A stretch of 53,015 nucleotides of DNA, from positions 1 to 53,015 of the forward strand of contig BRYA01000502.1 in NCBI GenBank assembly GCA_030267965.1. The letters run 5' to 3'. Source of the stretch: Triparma columacea (lineage: Eukaryota; Sar; Bolidophyceae; Parmales; Triparmaceae). Every line of letters begins with the position of its first letter. Position 1 is the first letter of the stretch. Below are positions 30,716 to 39,456 of this stretch, piece after piece. The position numbers were made by a program, and so were the translations under genes. The notes below the pieces were generated by a model that saw nothing but the letters and a program-made list of their open reading frames with translations, made no database searches and was not told the origin of the DNA.

Positions 30716-31540
30716 TTAGATGTGTTGACTAGAAATGTGTCTCTTGAGGTTGGATCTCTCCTTCGACTTATATTGACACCCCTCTTGTGGGCACATATGC
30801 CACGTTACGCCAATATCGTGAATACTAGCAAGGTGCTTCTTGATATCGCCTCGCTCCTTCGCCTTATATTCACATCCTTCTTGCGGGCATTGATGCCACC
30901 TTACGCCAATGCCGTGAATATTAGCAAGGTGCCTCTTGATACTGTCTCTCTTCTTCGTCTTATATTCACACCCTTCTTGCGGGCATGGATGCCAGGTTAC
31001 GCCAATATCGTGAATATTAGCAAGGTGGGGCTTGATTTTGTTTCTCCTCTTCGTCTTATAATCACACCCTTCTTGCGGGCATGTATACCATATTGTGCTA
31101 CTACCATACTGAGACTTCTTTTCATACCCAGGCTCATATTCATCATTACTTTCACCACCATTACCATCACCATCCCAAGATTCATCGTCCTCGTCATAGT
31201 CTTCTTCGCCATTACCAGAACCATCCCAAGATTCATCGTCGCTCCTGCTGTTAGTCTTCCTTTCAGCAACAACTTCAACATCCTCATCCTCATCACATGG
31301 TTGGCAAACAAGCAGATTATGCTGTACCACGTTACCATCTTCGACCACATCCCCGTTTCCCGCTTCTTTGATACCATCCACGGTCGTTGTACCCTTGTGC
31401 TGTCCTTGAAACGCAGGAAGGATACCTGGTTCCTCCGATACAACTTCTTCCACCACAAATTCATCAATTTTGGTGATACTAGGCGCAAATGTGTTAACGG
31501 CCGAGCTAAAATCTAGACAATGCGCCGGCACTGTCGACAT
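30716..31540 (-). CDS. C2H2 zinc-finger protein, copy 1 (4 fingers)
   Basis: A single-exon gene of 274 residues from the ATG at 31540, chosen because it aligns with the MSTVPA/MSTAYCLDFS starts of both paralogs; the frame is open further upstream. An acidic N-terminal half (Asp/Glu/Gly-rich, DEDDESWDGDGNGGE) precedes four fingers of pattern C-x4-C-x12-H-x4-H. Their consensus is CPQEGCEYKAKQRSHIKRHL, joined by a conserved IHDIGVTWH linker. It is probably a nuclear DNA- or RNA-binding protein. Finger positions around the recognition helix vary while the frame of the finger is constant. It is the first of three tandem paralogs and converges with UreD-UreF. Confidence 0.85.
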   Translation of the reverse strand: MSTVPAHCLDFSSAVNTFAPSITKIDEFVVEEVVSEEPGILPAFQGQHKGTTTVDGIKEAGNGDVVEDGNVVQHNLLVCQPCDEDEDVEVVAERKTNSRSDDESWDGSGNGEEDYDEDDESWDGDGNGGESNDEYEPGYEKKSQYGSSTIWYTCPQEGCDYKTKRRNKIKPHLANIHDIGVTWHPCPQEGCEYKTKKRDSIKRHLANIHGIGVRWHQCPQEGCEYKAKERGDIKKHLASIHDIGVTWHMCPQEGCQYKSKERSNLKRHISSQHI

Positions 31541-31696
31541 GAACTCTTTTCTTATTTGTATAGGGATAGTAATGGACACTAAATGTCTGGGCATGGCACC
31601 ACTGGGCAAATGAATAATTTGAGAGAGGTCAAATATTTATTTATGCATCAATAAAAGAAGGTTTAGATGCTTCAATTCTGCTTAAGATGAATCAAC

Positions 31697-32602
31697 TTAT
31701 ACGTGATGCTTTGAAATGTGTCTCTTCAGGCTGGTTCTCTGCTTCGCCTTGAATTCACAACCCTCTTGCGAACATGTATGCCATGTTACGCCAATATCGT
31801 GAATATTAGCAAGGTGCTTCTTGATATTGACTCTCTGCTTTGTCTTATATTCACAACCCTCTTGTGGGCATGAATGCCATGCTATGCCAATGTCGTGTAT
31901 ATTAGCAAGGTGCTGCTTGATGCTTCTTCTATCCTTCGTCTTGTATTCACACCCTTCTTGTGGGCATGCATGCCACGTTACGCCAATATCGTGATTATTA
32001 GCAAGGTGCCCCTTGATATGGCTTCTCTGCTTCGCCTTATAATCACAACCCTCTTGCGGGCATGTATGCCACGTTACGCCAATATCGTGAATGTGAGCAA
32101 GGTGGGGCTTGATTTTGTCCTTCCTCTTCGTCTTATAATCACACCCTTCTTGCGGGCATGTATACCATATTGTGCTACTACCATACTGAGACTTCTTTAC
32201 ATACCCAGGCTCATCTTCATCATCATCATTTTCACCACCATTACCATCACCATCCCAAGAGTCATCGTCTTCGTCATCGTCATCTTCGCCATTACCATCA
32301 CCATCCCAAAATTCATCGTCGCTCCTGCTGTTAGTCTTCCCTTCAGCAACAACCTCAACATCCTCATCACATGGTTGGCAAACAAGCAATTCATGCCGTA
32401 CAACATCCTCCTCTTTAACAAATACCTCGCTTCCTCCGACATCACCGGCTATCGATTCACCCATATTCCCTCCTTGAGGAAGGATACCATGGTCCGCAGT
32501 GACATCTTCTTCCACCTTACATCCTTCTATTTTGGTGATACTAGGCGAGCGTGTGTTAACGTGCGAGCTGAAATCTAGACAATAAGCCGGCACTGTCGAC
32601 AT
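31697..32602 (-). CDS. C2H2 zinc-finger protein, copy 2 (5 fingers)
   Basis: A single-exon paralog of 301 residues starting MSTVPAYCLDFSSHVNT. It has the same acidic Asp/Glu/Gly block, an EPGYVKKSQYGSSTIWY lead-in and five C-x4-C-x12-H-x4-H fingers ending KRHISKHHV. The 156-bp spacer to copy 1 repeats flanking motifs (GAGAGAGGTCAAATA, AAAGAAGGTTTAGATGCTTC) seen beside all three genes, so the duplication unit includes the 3' flank. Confidence 0.85.
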   Translation of the reverse strand: MSTVPAYCLDFSSHVNTRSPSITKIEGCKVEEDVTADHGILPQGGNMGESIAGDVGGSEVFVKEEDVVRHELLVCQPCDEDVEVVAEGKTNSRSDDEFWDGDGNGEDDDDEDDDSWDGDGNGGENDDDEDEPGYVKKSQYGSSTIWYTCPQEGCDYKTKRKDKIKPHLAHIHDIGVTWHTCPQEGCDYKAKQRSHIKGHLANNHDIGVTWHACPQEGCEYKTKDRRSIKQHLANIHDIGIAWHSCPQEGCEYKTKQRVNIKKHLANIHDIGVTWHTCSQEGCEFKAKQRTSLKRHISKHHV

Positions 32603-32755
32603 GAATTCTTTTCTTATTGGTATTAATAGGGATAGTAATGGACACTAAATTTCTGGGCTTGGACCACTGGGCTTTACACTGGGCAATGAATTAATTTGAG
32701 AGAGGTCAAATAAATAATGCAACAATAAAAGAAGGTTTAGATGCTTCAACTCTGC

Positions 32756-34357
32756 TTAAGATGAATCAACTTGTATGTGATGCCTAGAAATATGTATCTT
32801 GATGTTGCCTCTCTGCTTCGACTTATAATCACACCCTTCTTGTGGGCATGGATGCCAGGTTACGCCAATATCGTGAATACTAGCAAGGTGGTTCTTGATG
32901 TTGTCTCTCCTCTTCGCCTTATATTCACACCCATCTTGCGGGCATGGATGCCAGGATACGCCAATATCGTGAATATTAGCAAGGTGGCCCTTGATAGTGC
33001 CTCTCTCCTTCGTCTTATACTCACACCATTCTTGCGGGCATGTATGCCAGGTGACGCCAATATCGTGAATGTGAGCAAGGTGGGTCTTGATCTTGCCTCT
33101 CTTCTTCGCTTTATATTCACAACCCTCTTGAGGGCATGGATGCCAGGTTACGCCAATATCGTGAATATCTGCAAGGTGTATCTTGATATGGCTTCTCTGC
33201 TTCGCCTTATACTCACACCCATCTTGTGGGCATGTATGCCAGGTTACGCCAATATCGTGAATGTGAGCAAGGTGCCCCTTGATAGTGCCTCTATCCTTCG
33301 TCTTATACTCACACCCATCTTGCGAGCATGTATGCCAAGTTGCGCCAATATCGTGAATACCAGCTAGGTGCCTCTTGATGTGGCTTCTCTGCTTCGCCTT
33401 GAATTCACAACCCTCTTGTGGGCATGTATGCCATGTTACGCCAATATCGTGAGCTTGAGCAAGGTGGGGCTTGATTTTGTCTCTCCTCTTCGTCTTATAA
33501 TCACACCCTTCTTGCGGGCATGTATGCCAAGCTACGCCAATGCCGTGAGTAGTAGCAAGGTGGTGCTTGATGTTGCATCTCTGCTTCGCCTTATATTCAC
33601 AACCCTCTTGCGGGCATGGATGCCACGTTACGCCAATATCGTGAATACCAGCAAGGTGATCCTTGATTTTGCCTCTCTGCTTCGCCTTATATTGACACCC
33701 CACTTGCGGGCATGGATGCCATGTTACGCCAATATCGTGAATATGAGCAAGATGTATCTTGATGCTGCCACTGTCCTTTGCCTTATATTCACACCCTTCT
33801 TGCGGGCATGTATGCCAGGTTACGCCAATATCGTGAATATGAGCAAGGTGCTTCTTCATATCGCTTCTTGTCTTCGCCTTATATTCACACCCTTCTTGCG
33901 GGCATGAATGCCATGTTGTGCTAATACCGTACTGAGACTTCTTTTCATACCCAGGCTCATCTTCATCATCATCCTTTTCACCACCATTACCATCACCATC
34001 CCAAGATTCATCCTCCTCATCATAGTCTTCTTCGCCATTACCATCACCATCCCAAAATTCATCGTCGCTCCTGCTGTTAGTCTTCCCTTGAGCAACAACC
34101 TCCGCAATCTCATCCTCATCACATGTTTGACAAACAAGCAATTCACACCCTACCACATCCTCCTCTTTAACAACTACCTCACTTCCCGATCCTCCGACAC
34201 AATCTGCTATCGATTCGCCCCCTCCTTGAAACACAGGAAGGATACCAAGGTGCTCCGATCCATCTTCTTCCACCTTGCATCCTTCTATTTTAGTGATACT
34301 ATGCTCTTGTGTGTTAACGTGGGACTGACTGAAATCTAGACAATACGCCGTCGACAT
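32756..34357 (-). CDS. C2H2 zinc-finger protein, copy 3 (12 fingers)
   Basis: A single-exon paralog of 533 residues with the same MST...CLDF start, a VKEEDVVGCELLVCQ motif and acidic block, then twelve fingers on a 30-residue (90-bp) period. The period is strict and the IHDIGVTWH linkers are almost invariant, which points to recent unequal exchange. One finger has Trp in place of Gly (CPQEWC). The paired C and H residues are intact in all twelve, so all can bind zinc. Confidence 0.87.
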   Translation of the reverse strand: MSTAYCLDFSQSHVNTQEHSITKIEGCKVEEDGSEHLGILPVFQGGGESIADCVGGSGSEVVVKEEDVVGCELLVCQTCDEDEIAEVVAQGKTNSRSDDEFWDGDGNGEEDYDEEDESWDGDGNGGEKDDDEDEPGYEKKSQYGISTTWHSCPQEGCEYKAKTRSDMKKHLAHIHDIGVTWHTCPQEGCEYKAKDSGSIKIHLAHIHDIGVTWHPCPQVGCQYKAKQRGKIKDHLAGIHDIGVTWHPCPQEGCEYKAKQRCNIKHHLATTHGIGVAWHTCPQEGCDYKTKRRDKIKPHLAQAHDIGVTWHTCPQEGCEFKAKQRSHIKRHLAGIHDIGATWHTCSQDGCEYKTKDRGTIKGHLAHIHDIGVTWHTCPQDGCEYKAKQRSHIKIHLADIHDIGVTWHPCPQEGCEYKAKKRGKIKTHLAHIHDIGVTWHTCPQEWCEYKTKERGTIKGHLANIHDIGVSWHPCPQDGCEYKAKRRDNIKNHLASIHDIGVTWHPCPQEGCDYKSKQRGNIKIHISRHHIQVDSS

Positions 34358-34915
34358 GACGTCTTTTCTTATTGGTTGAGGGTTAGTGGAGAACAGTTAA
34401 TGTCAGGTCGAAAAATTGTGAAGCTAAGGGTAATTACTTCACACACTCAACTTGTTCGTCAAATATCTATAATTCAGACTACGATACGGGAGTAAAACGA
34501 AGTTCTACAATAGCGTGGATGCTAATGAGTGACGGTGAAGTTTGTAATCTTAACAGAAAAGTTGGTTGAAGGTATTTGGTTTGTGTGAGTATGTTTTTGG
34601 CTCGGCCATCCATACTTCCGTGTGGTCTGCATCATCCTTTCTGACCTTCAAGGGTATGCATTCGACATTATTTTGAAGGTGGTTCTTGTGTGTATATTTC
34701 ATCGTTTAAGAGGGACCGCCTTGTTTTCTTCTTTTCTTCTTGGTCCATATAAGACTCTGCTCACGTTTAATCCTCCTCCAAACAATAGAGGGCATTAATT
34801 ATGCTGATCGACACCTCGACACCGCCAATTCTGAGTCTCATTTTATTCTTTTACCTTCACAATCTAACGCCGAAATACCCTTTCGTCTCCTTCGACCCTC
34901 TCAGTAACGCCAACA
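34358..34915. promoter_or_regulatory. Divergent intergenic region
   Basis: A 558-bp spacer separates the zinc-finger gene 3 start from the MIOX start. A CCATATAAGACTC motif at about 34745 could be a TATA-like element for MIOX. I see no gene here. Confidence 0.35.
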
Positions 34916-36118
34916 ATGGCAAGTATCGTAAATCAGACCCCCTCATTAGATGAGATAAAACAAATCCACTCAGCTCAAGCGATGTCAAGCACCTCCACAA
35001 TCAAAACAAACTCAAAAGACGATGAAGACTTCCGTACGTACGATGTAGAGAAGACAACTGAAAGGGTCGTTGAACACTATAGGCTTATGAGGAGTAAACA
35101 GACGGTTGAGTTTGTGGAAAGGATGGGGGAGAAATATACCTTTGAGGGAGGGGTTGGGAGGAAACAGATGACCATCGATGAGGCATTTGAGGAATTGGAG
35201 GTGAGATGGAAGGAGAGGGGAGAAGGGGTGGGGGGTGATTTTCTCGTGTGTATCTGGCATATCATTATGTAAAACCCTAACCAACCCTCCCCCCCCCTCC
35301 TCCCCCCCTCCTCCACTCTTGTTCCTCCCCCAGTCTTACGTCGACGCCTCCGATCCAGATCTCGATCTCCCTAATAAGATCCACCTCCTCCAAACCGCCG
35401 AAGGTATCCGCGCCGCCGGTCACCCCGAGTGGCTCCAATTAACCGGTCTCCTCCACGACATGGGTAAAATAATGTTCCTCTGGGGTACAGGTTCAGACGG
35501 ACAAGACGGACACGATCCTAAGGGACACCAGTGGGCCCTCGGTGGTGACACGTTCGTCGTTGGCTGCAAGATCCCTGATGACGCCGTGGTTTTCCCAGAG
35601 TTCAACTCACTTAACCCTGACGAGTCTGACCCTCGCTACAATACTCGTTGCGGTATATACTCTGAAGGTTGCGGTTTGGACAACCTCAAGATGGCCTGGG
35701 GGCACGACGAGTACATGTACCGTATGCTCGTCGCGAACAACGCGCTGATACCGAAGGAGGGGTTGGACATGGTTAGGTACCATAGCTGCTACCCATGGCA
35801 TGATAAGGGGGCGTACAAACATCTGCTGAAGGAGGGGGATGAAGTCACGCTGGAGTGGGTTAAGCTGTTTAACCAGTTCGACCTTTATACGAAAGATCAG
35901 GACAACGTTATGGACGTGGAGAAGGTGAGAGTGAGAGGAAGAAGTGGGGGGTGAAGAAGAAGCAGGACAAGATACCGTGGGGAAATTATCGTACAGAGCG
36001 AAAATGTTGTATAGATTCAAAAAAACTAACAAGCGAACGTTAACGCACATCGCAGCTGTGGCCTTATTACAAGAACCTCATCAACAAGTACGGACTCGGT
36101 GGTAAGCTCTGGTGGTGA
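34916..36118 (+). CDS. MIOX: Myo-inositol oxygenase
   Basis: Three exons (34916-35200, 35334-35924, 36056-36118), both introns phase 0, give 312 residues; the animal enzyme has 285. Family signatures are intact: DFRTYDVEKTTERVVEHYRL, PDLDLPNKIHLLQTAEGIR, the diiron HD pair in LHDMGKIMFLWG, WALGGDTFVVGC, WGHDEYMYRML, RYHSCYPWHDKGAY and the C-terminal YYKNLINKYGLGGKLWW. The enzyme cleaves myo-inositol with O2 to D-glucuronate in the cytosol, feeding UDP-sugar or ascorbate pathways. The N-terminal 35 residues are a variable leader. The last exon is only 63 nt. Confidence 0.96.
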
Positions 36119-36581
36119 AAGAGTTAGGTGGGGAAGTAGTAGGTGGGGGAGTAGTAGGGGGAGTAGGAGGGGGGGGGAGGGGAGGGGAGGTAGGAGAAAC
36201 GACTGGAAACTGGGCGTAAAAAAAAGTATGCAATGCGATGCACTATTGAAAACCTAAAGAGGGTTGCCCAAAGCCTGGAAGCGTCATGTATATCTTGTCT
36301 ATATCAAGAACGATGGCGTTGACACGCATAAAAACTAAGGTCGTGGGTGGGGGGATTTAGGTATGGTGAGGTGTGCTTTTTGGGGGCAAGGTTTTTGAGC
36401 TTGTTGGTGAGGGAGACGGAAGGGATGGACGAACATGTAAAAAAGCAGTTTTTGTTAAGTTTGGGAAAGACAAACTTGATTTCAATGTTATGCGGAATGT
36501 ATATCGATGCTCCCCCACCCCAAACCTCTTCTCATTCATTAATGAATGTTGGTGGCGAGGTAGTTGAGGGAGCAGACTGAT

Positions 36582-36623
<42 letters not shown>

Positions 36624-36706
36624 TTGTCCCTGTCCCTGTCCTTCCCTTGCCCTTGCCCTTGCCCCCCTTACTCCTCGTCCGATGTGTCCTCGTCCGATAT
36701 GTCCGC
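36119..36706. repeat. 3' spacer with (CCCTGT)n hexanucleotide tract
   Basis: Between the MIOX and DUF285 gene ends. Poly-G-rich DNA occupies 36120-36190. A CCCTGT hexanucleotide array, decaying to CCCTTG, runs about 36583-36666 on the plus strand. No gene was found; the open frames across the tract are repeat artefacts. Confidence 0.7.
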
Positions 36707-38566
36707 CTACTCTGAGGTGCACTTGTTTTGGCCCTGTACGTACTTTCCGGAGCCAGAGGTGGTACCGGCAGGGCAATCAATGCATTCTCCGTTAGCGTCG
36801 GGTACCAGATCAGTGTCTGGTTGGCCGGAGTCAGTGAACATGTCACTAAAAAAGTTAGCCGGGACTTTGCAGACGTTCCAGACAGTGACGTCCTTGACAA
36901 AGGCATTTGCCTTAAAGAACATTTGCGTCATGTCAGTGACACTTGAGACATCCCAACTCCCAATATCCTGGTTGAAGACATAAGCGAAACTGCGTTGAAT
37001 TCATGCCGAGTGCAGATGTGCGAGATGAGATTTGCGTGTGCGTGTGTGAATGTCAGAATGAGAAGCGAGTATATTACTTAATATAGAATGCAGCAAAGAT
37101 AGCACGCAAACCACGAAGAACTCATCTCCAAAGCATCTCTCAATACTCACTAGAACATACGATACATGTTAGTGACACTCGAGACATCCCAACTCCCAAT
37201 ATCCTGGTTGAAGACATATGCCGTACTGCGTTTATTTCAATGCCGAGTGGAGATGTGCGAGATGAGATTTGCGTGTGCGTGTGTGTGTGAATGTTAGAAT
37301 GAGAAGCGAGTATATTACTTAAAATTGAATGCAGCAAAGATAACACGCAAACCACGAAGACCTCCACTCCAAAGCATCTCTCAATACTCACTTGAACATT
37401 AACCTCATGTTAGTGACACTCGAGACATCCCATCCGCTGATGTCCTGGTTGAAGTTTTGTGCATAACTGCGTTGAATTCAAGGCCGAGTGGAGATGTGCG
37501 AGATGAGATTTGAGTATACGTGTGTGAATGTTAGAATGACAAGCGAGTATATTACTTAAAAGAGAATGCAGCAAATATAACATGCAAACCACAAAGACCT
37601 CATCTCAAAAGCATCTCTCAATACTCACAAGAACATAGCCCCCATGTCAGTGACACTCGAGACAACCCAATTCCCAATATCCTGGTTGAAGTTGATCGCG
37701 TCACTGCGTTCAATTCAATGCCGAGTGGAGATGTGCGAGATTAGATTTGCGTGTGCGTGTGGGAATGTTAGAATGAGAAGCGAATGTATTACTTAAAATA
37801 TGATGCAGCAAAGAAACACACAAACCACAAAGACCTCATCTCAAAAGCATCTCTCAATACTCACTCGAACATTCCAAACATGTTAGTGACACTCGAGACA
37901 TCCCATCCGCTGATGTCCTCGTTGAATGCTCTTCTGAAATAGAATGCCCTCGACATGTCAGTGACATCCTTCGTGCACCTGCTCAGCGGGCGATTTAATT
38001 TGGGTCCGCAGGGGGCGGATTGCCGAGAGGAGAATAGAAGGGTTAGTTGTTATCGGGGCTCGCGTGTTCATCCGTGATGCTTCATTTTCCCGTCCTACTT
38101 TGTCCGCCTGCCCGCAACAGAGCCCCCATCTGTATCCTCTGTACTCGCTTGTTCTTCCAACTACTTACCAGTCCTTGATGTTGCCGTATGTGATTGTCGC
38201 ACTGTCAGGATTAGAAAACCAGAGATTAAGTGCCGTTCTGAAGCTATCATTGTCGAGGCAGGGGGGAAAGTTGCCCTTGTTGCCCTTGTCGCCCTTGTCG
38301 CCCTTGTTGCCCTTGTTACCCTTGTTGCCCTTGTTGCCCTTGTTGCCCTTGTTGCCCTTGTTGCCCTTGTTGCCCTTGTTGCTCTTCCTAACAAGTGTAT
38401 CAACAGGAAAGGTTGCTTTGTTGACTTCTTTCAACACATCCGTGCTGGTGCTGTCAGAAAGGCCTCTTGAAGGGGACCTCAGCGATTTGTCAGTCCCGTG
38501 GGTAGTGCTGACGAGGAGTACCAAAACTAGCAGCAAAGCAGCGAACGAAGTTACTAGTGACTTCAT
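36707..38566 (-). CDS. Secreted DUF285 (BspA-like) protein with collagen-like Gly repeats, copy A
   Basis: Six exons, 38566-38169, 37978-37865, 37703-37629, 37466-37392, 37225-37151 and 36989-36707, are all joined in phase 2 and give 339 residues. The N-terminus is a signal peptide (MKSLVTSFAALLLVLVLLVS). It is followed by a Gly-every-third tract of GNK triplets, then DUF285: repeats of FNQDIGSWDVSSVTNM with MF ends. The three middle exons are exactly 75 nt, one 25-residue repeat each, so exon and protein repeat coincide. The last exon ends with a Cys-containing CPAGTTSGSGKYVQ motif. It is predicted secreted or wall-associated; adhesion is inferred from the family. Confidence 0.88.
37000..37900 (-). 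repeat. Tandem about 240-bp exon+intron units in copy A
   Basis: Introns at 36990-37150, 37226-37391, 37467-37628 and 37704-37864 are near-identical. Each has a GTGAGTATTGAGATGC start, an ATTCTAACATTCAC branch-point block, an ATCTCGCACATCTCCACTC block and an ACGCAG end. Together with the 75-nt exons they form a tandem array with period about 240 bp. Confidence 0.85.
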
Positions 38567-38890
38567 CTTTTGTCAATATGAATATGATCAATTAAAGGCG
38601 AGGGCGAAGGAAAAGGGCAATTTTGTGTGAGATATCGCACGCGATTAGGGCAGAATAAGTCTGAATTGTGTCTTGAAGGATGTTTGTGCCTTAGATACGT
38701 ATATTTACAAACTTCTAAGGACTCAATCGACCAGAATTTTGAGTAGAAATCACATACGTCGAGAACGAGGTGTGTGGCGGAAATCCCTATTTTCCTTGAT
38801 GAAATAGTAGCGGGGGGGGGGAAGGCAGTGGTCGATACAAACAAGTGATTCCCAAAGCGTTTGCAACTCCTTCAACGCTTACCTCTGTCG
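38567..38890 (-). promoter_or_regulatory. Upstream region of DUF285 copy A, homologous to 41125-41450
   Basis: About 320 bp upstream of each DUF285 gene are clearly homologous: the TTTTGTCAATATGAATATGA block beside the ATG, ATTGTGTCTTGAAGG, ACAAACTTCTAAGGACTC and GTGGTCGATACAA blocks. In copy B a minus-strand TATATAAG lies about 125 bp upstream of the ATG; in copy A the same site reads TATCTAAG. Conserved promoters imply that whole genes were duplicated. Confidence 0.6.
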
Positions 38891-39412
38891 GATGAAATCT
38901 TTTGCAAATTTGCTTAAAAAGAAGACAATTCTAATTGCAAAACTCTGAATTCCTTCCATTTTCCAACATTCTAATCATTAGGGGATCCTTTACTATTTTC
39001 CCCACCCGCAATATTTAAAAGAGAGCGCAACCCTAAACTCTGACTTAGTAGCCCCCCCTCATCATAGAACTCCATTCCTACTGTTCCCTTTAATTCTTCA
39101 GACTTTGGGGCCAGACTTACCTTCGAGTCCGAAGTCCGAGAGCCACTTGGCAAAGGAATTAATATTAAGGGAAAGGAAAAAGGGCGTGTTTACGAAATTA
39201 GACCGTTCGGTTCAAGGAGTTGATGTCTTTTGTGTAAAAATTGATTTTGTTTGAGAATTGAGAATTGAACCACCTCCAGCAACTGGTCCCTCTCATGAGA
39301 AAAATCTCAAAATGTTGTTAATGCATATGCACGCGAGTCGCGTCGCGAATTTTCCGGGGCTATCTTTTGTTTAAAAGATTGAAAATGGAGGTCCGGAAGC
39401 CGTCAAAAATGC
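38891..39412. other. Spacer with no recognised gene
   Basis: A 500-bp spacer between the duplicated upstream region of copy A and the 3' end of copy B. A 60-codon minus frame (39153-38971) lacks any recognisable feature. Nothing else stands out. Confidence 0.3.
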
Positions 39413-39436
39413 GCGGCGACGTTTTGACGTCGCCGC
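39413..39436. terminator. Perfect 10-bp inverted repeat just beyond DUF285 copy B
   Basis: GCGGCGACGT, a TTTG loop, then ACGTCGCCGC: ten GC-rich base pairs with a four-base loop, 20 bp past the stop codon of copy B. It could be a 3' processing or transcription-end structure, or a palindromic binding site. It has no counterpart after copy A. Confidence 0.45.
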
Positions 39437-39456
39437 AGTAGTAGTAGTTGGGGAAA

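Noticed and set aside
32771..34339. Plus-strand hydrophobic open frames across the zinc-finger genes
   Set aside because: They are antisense shadows of the 90-bp repeat; the minus strand has intact C2H2 ligands.
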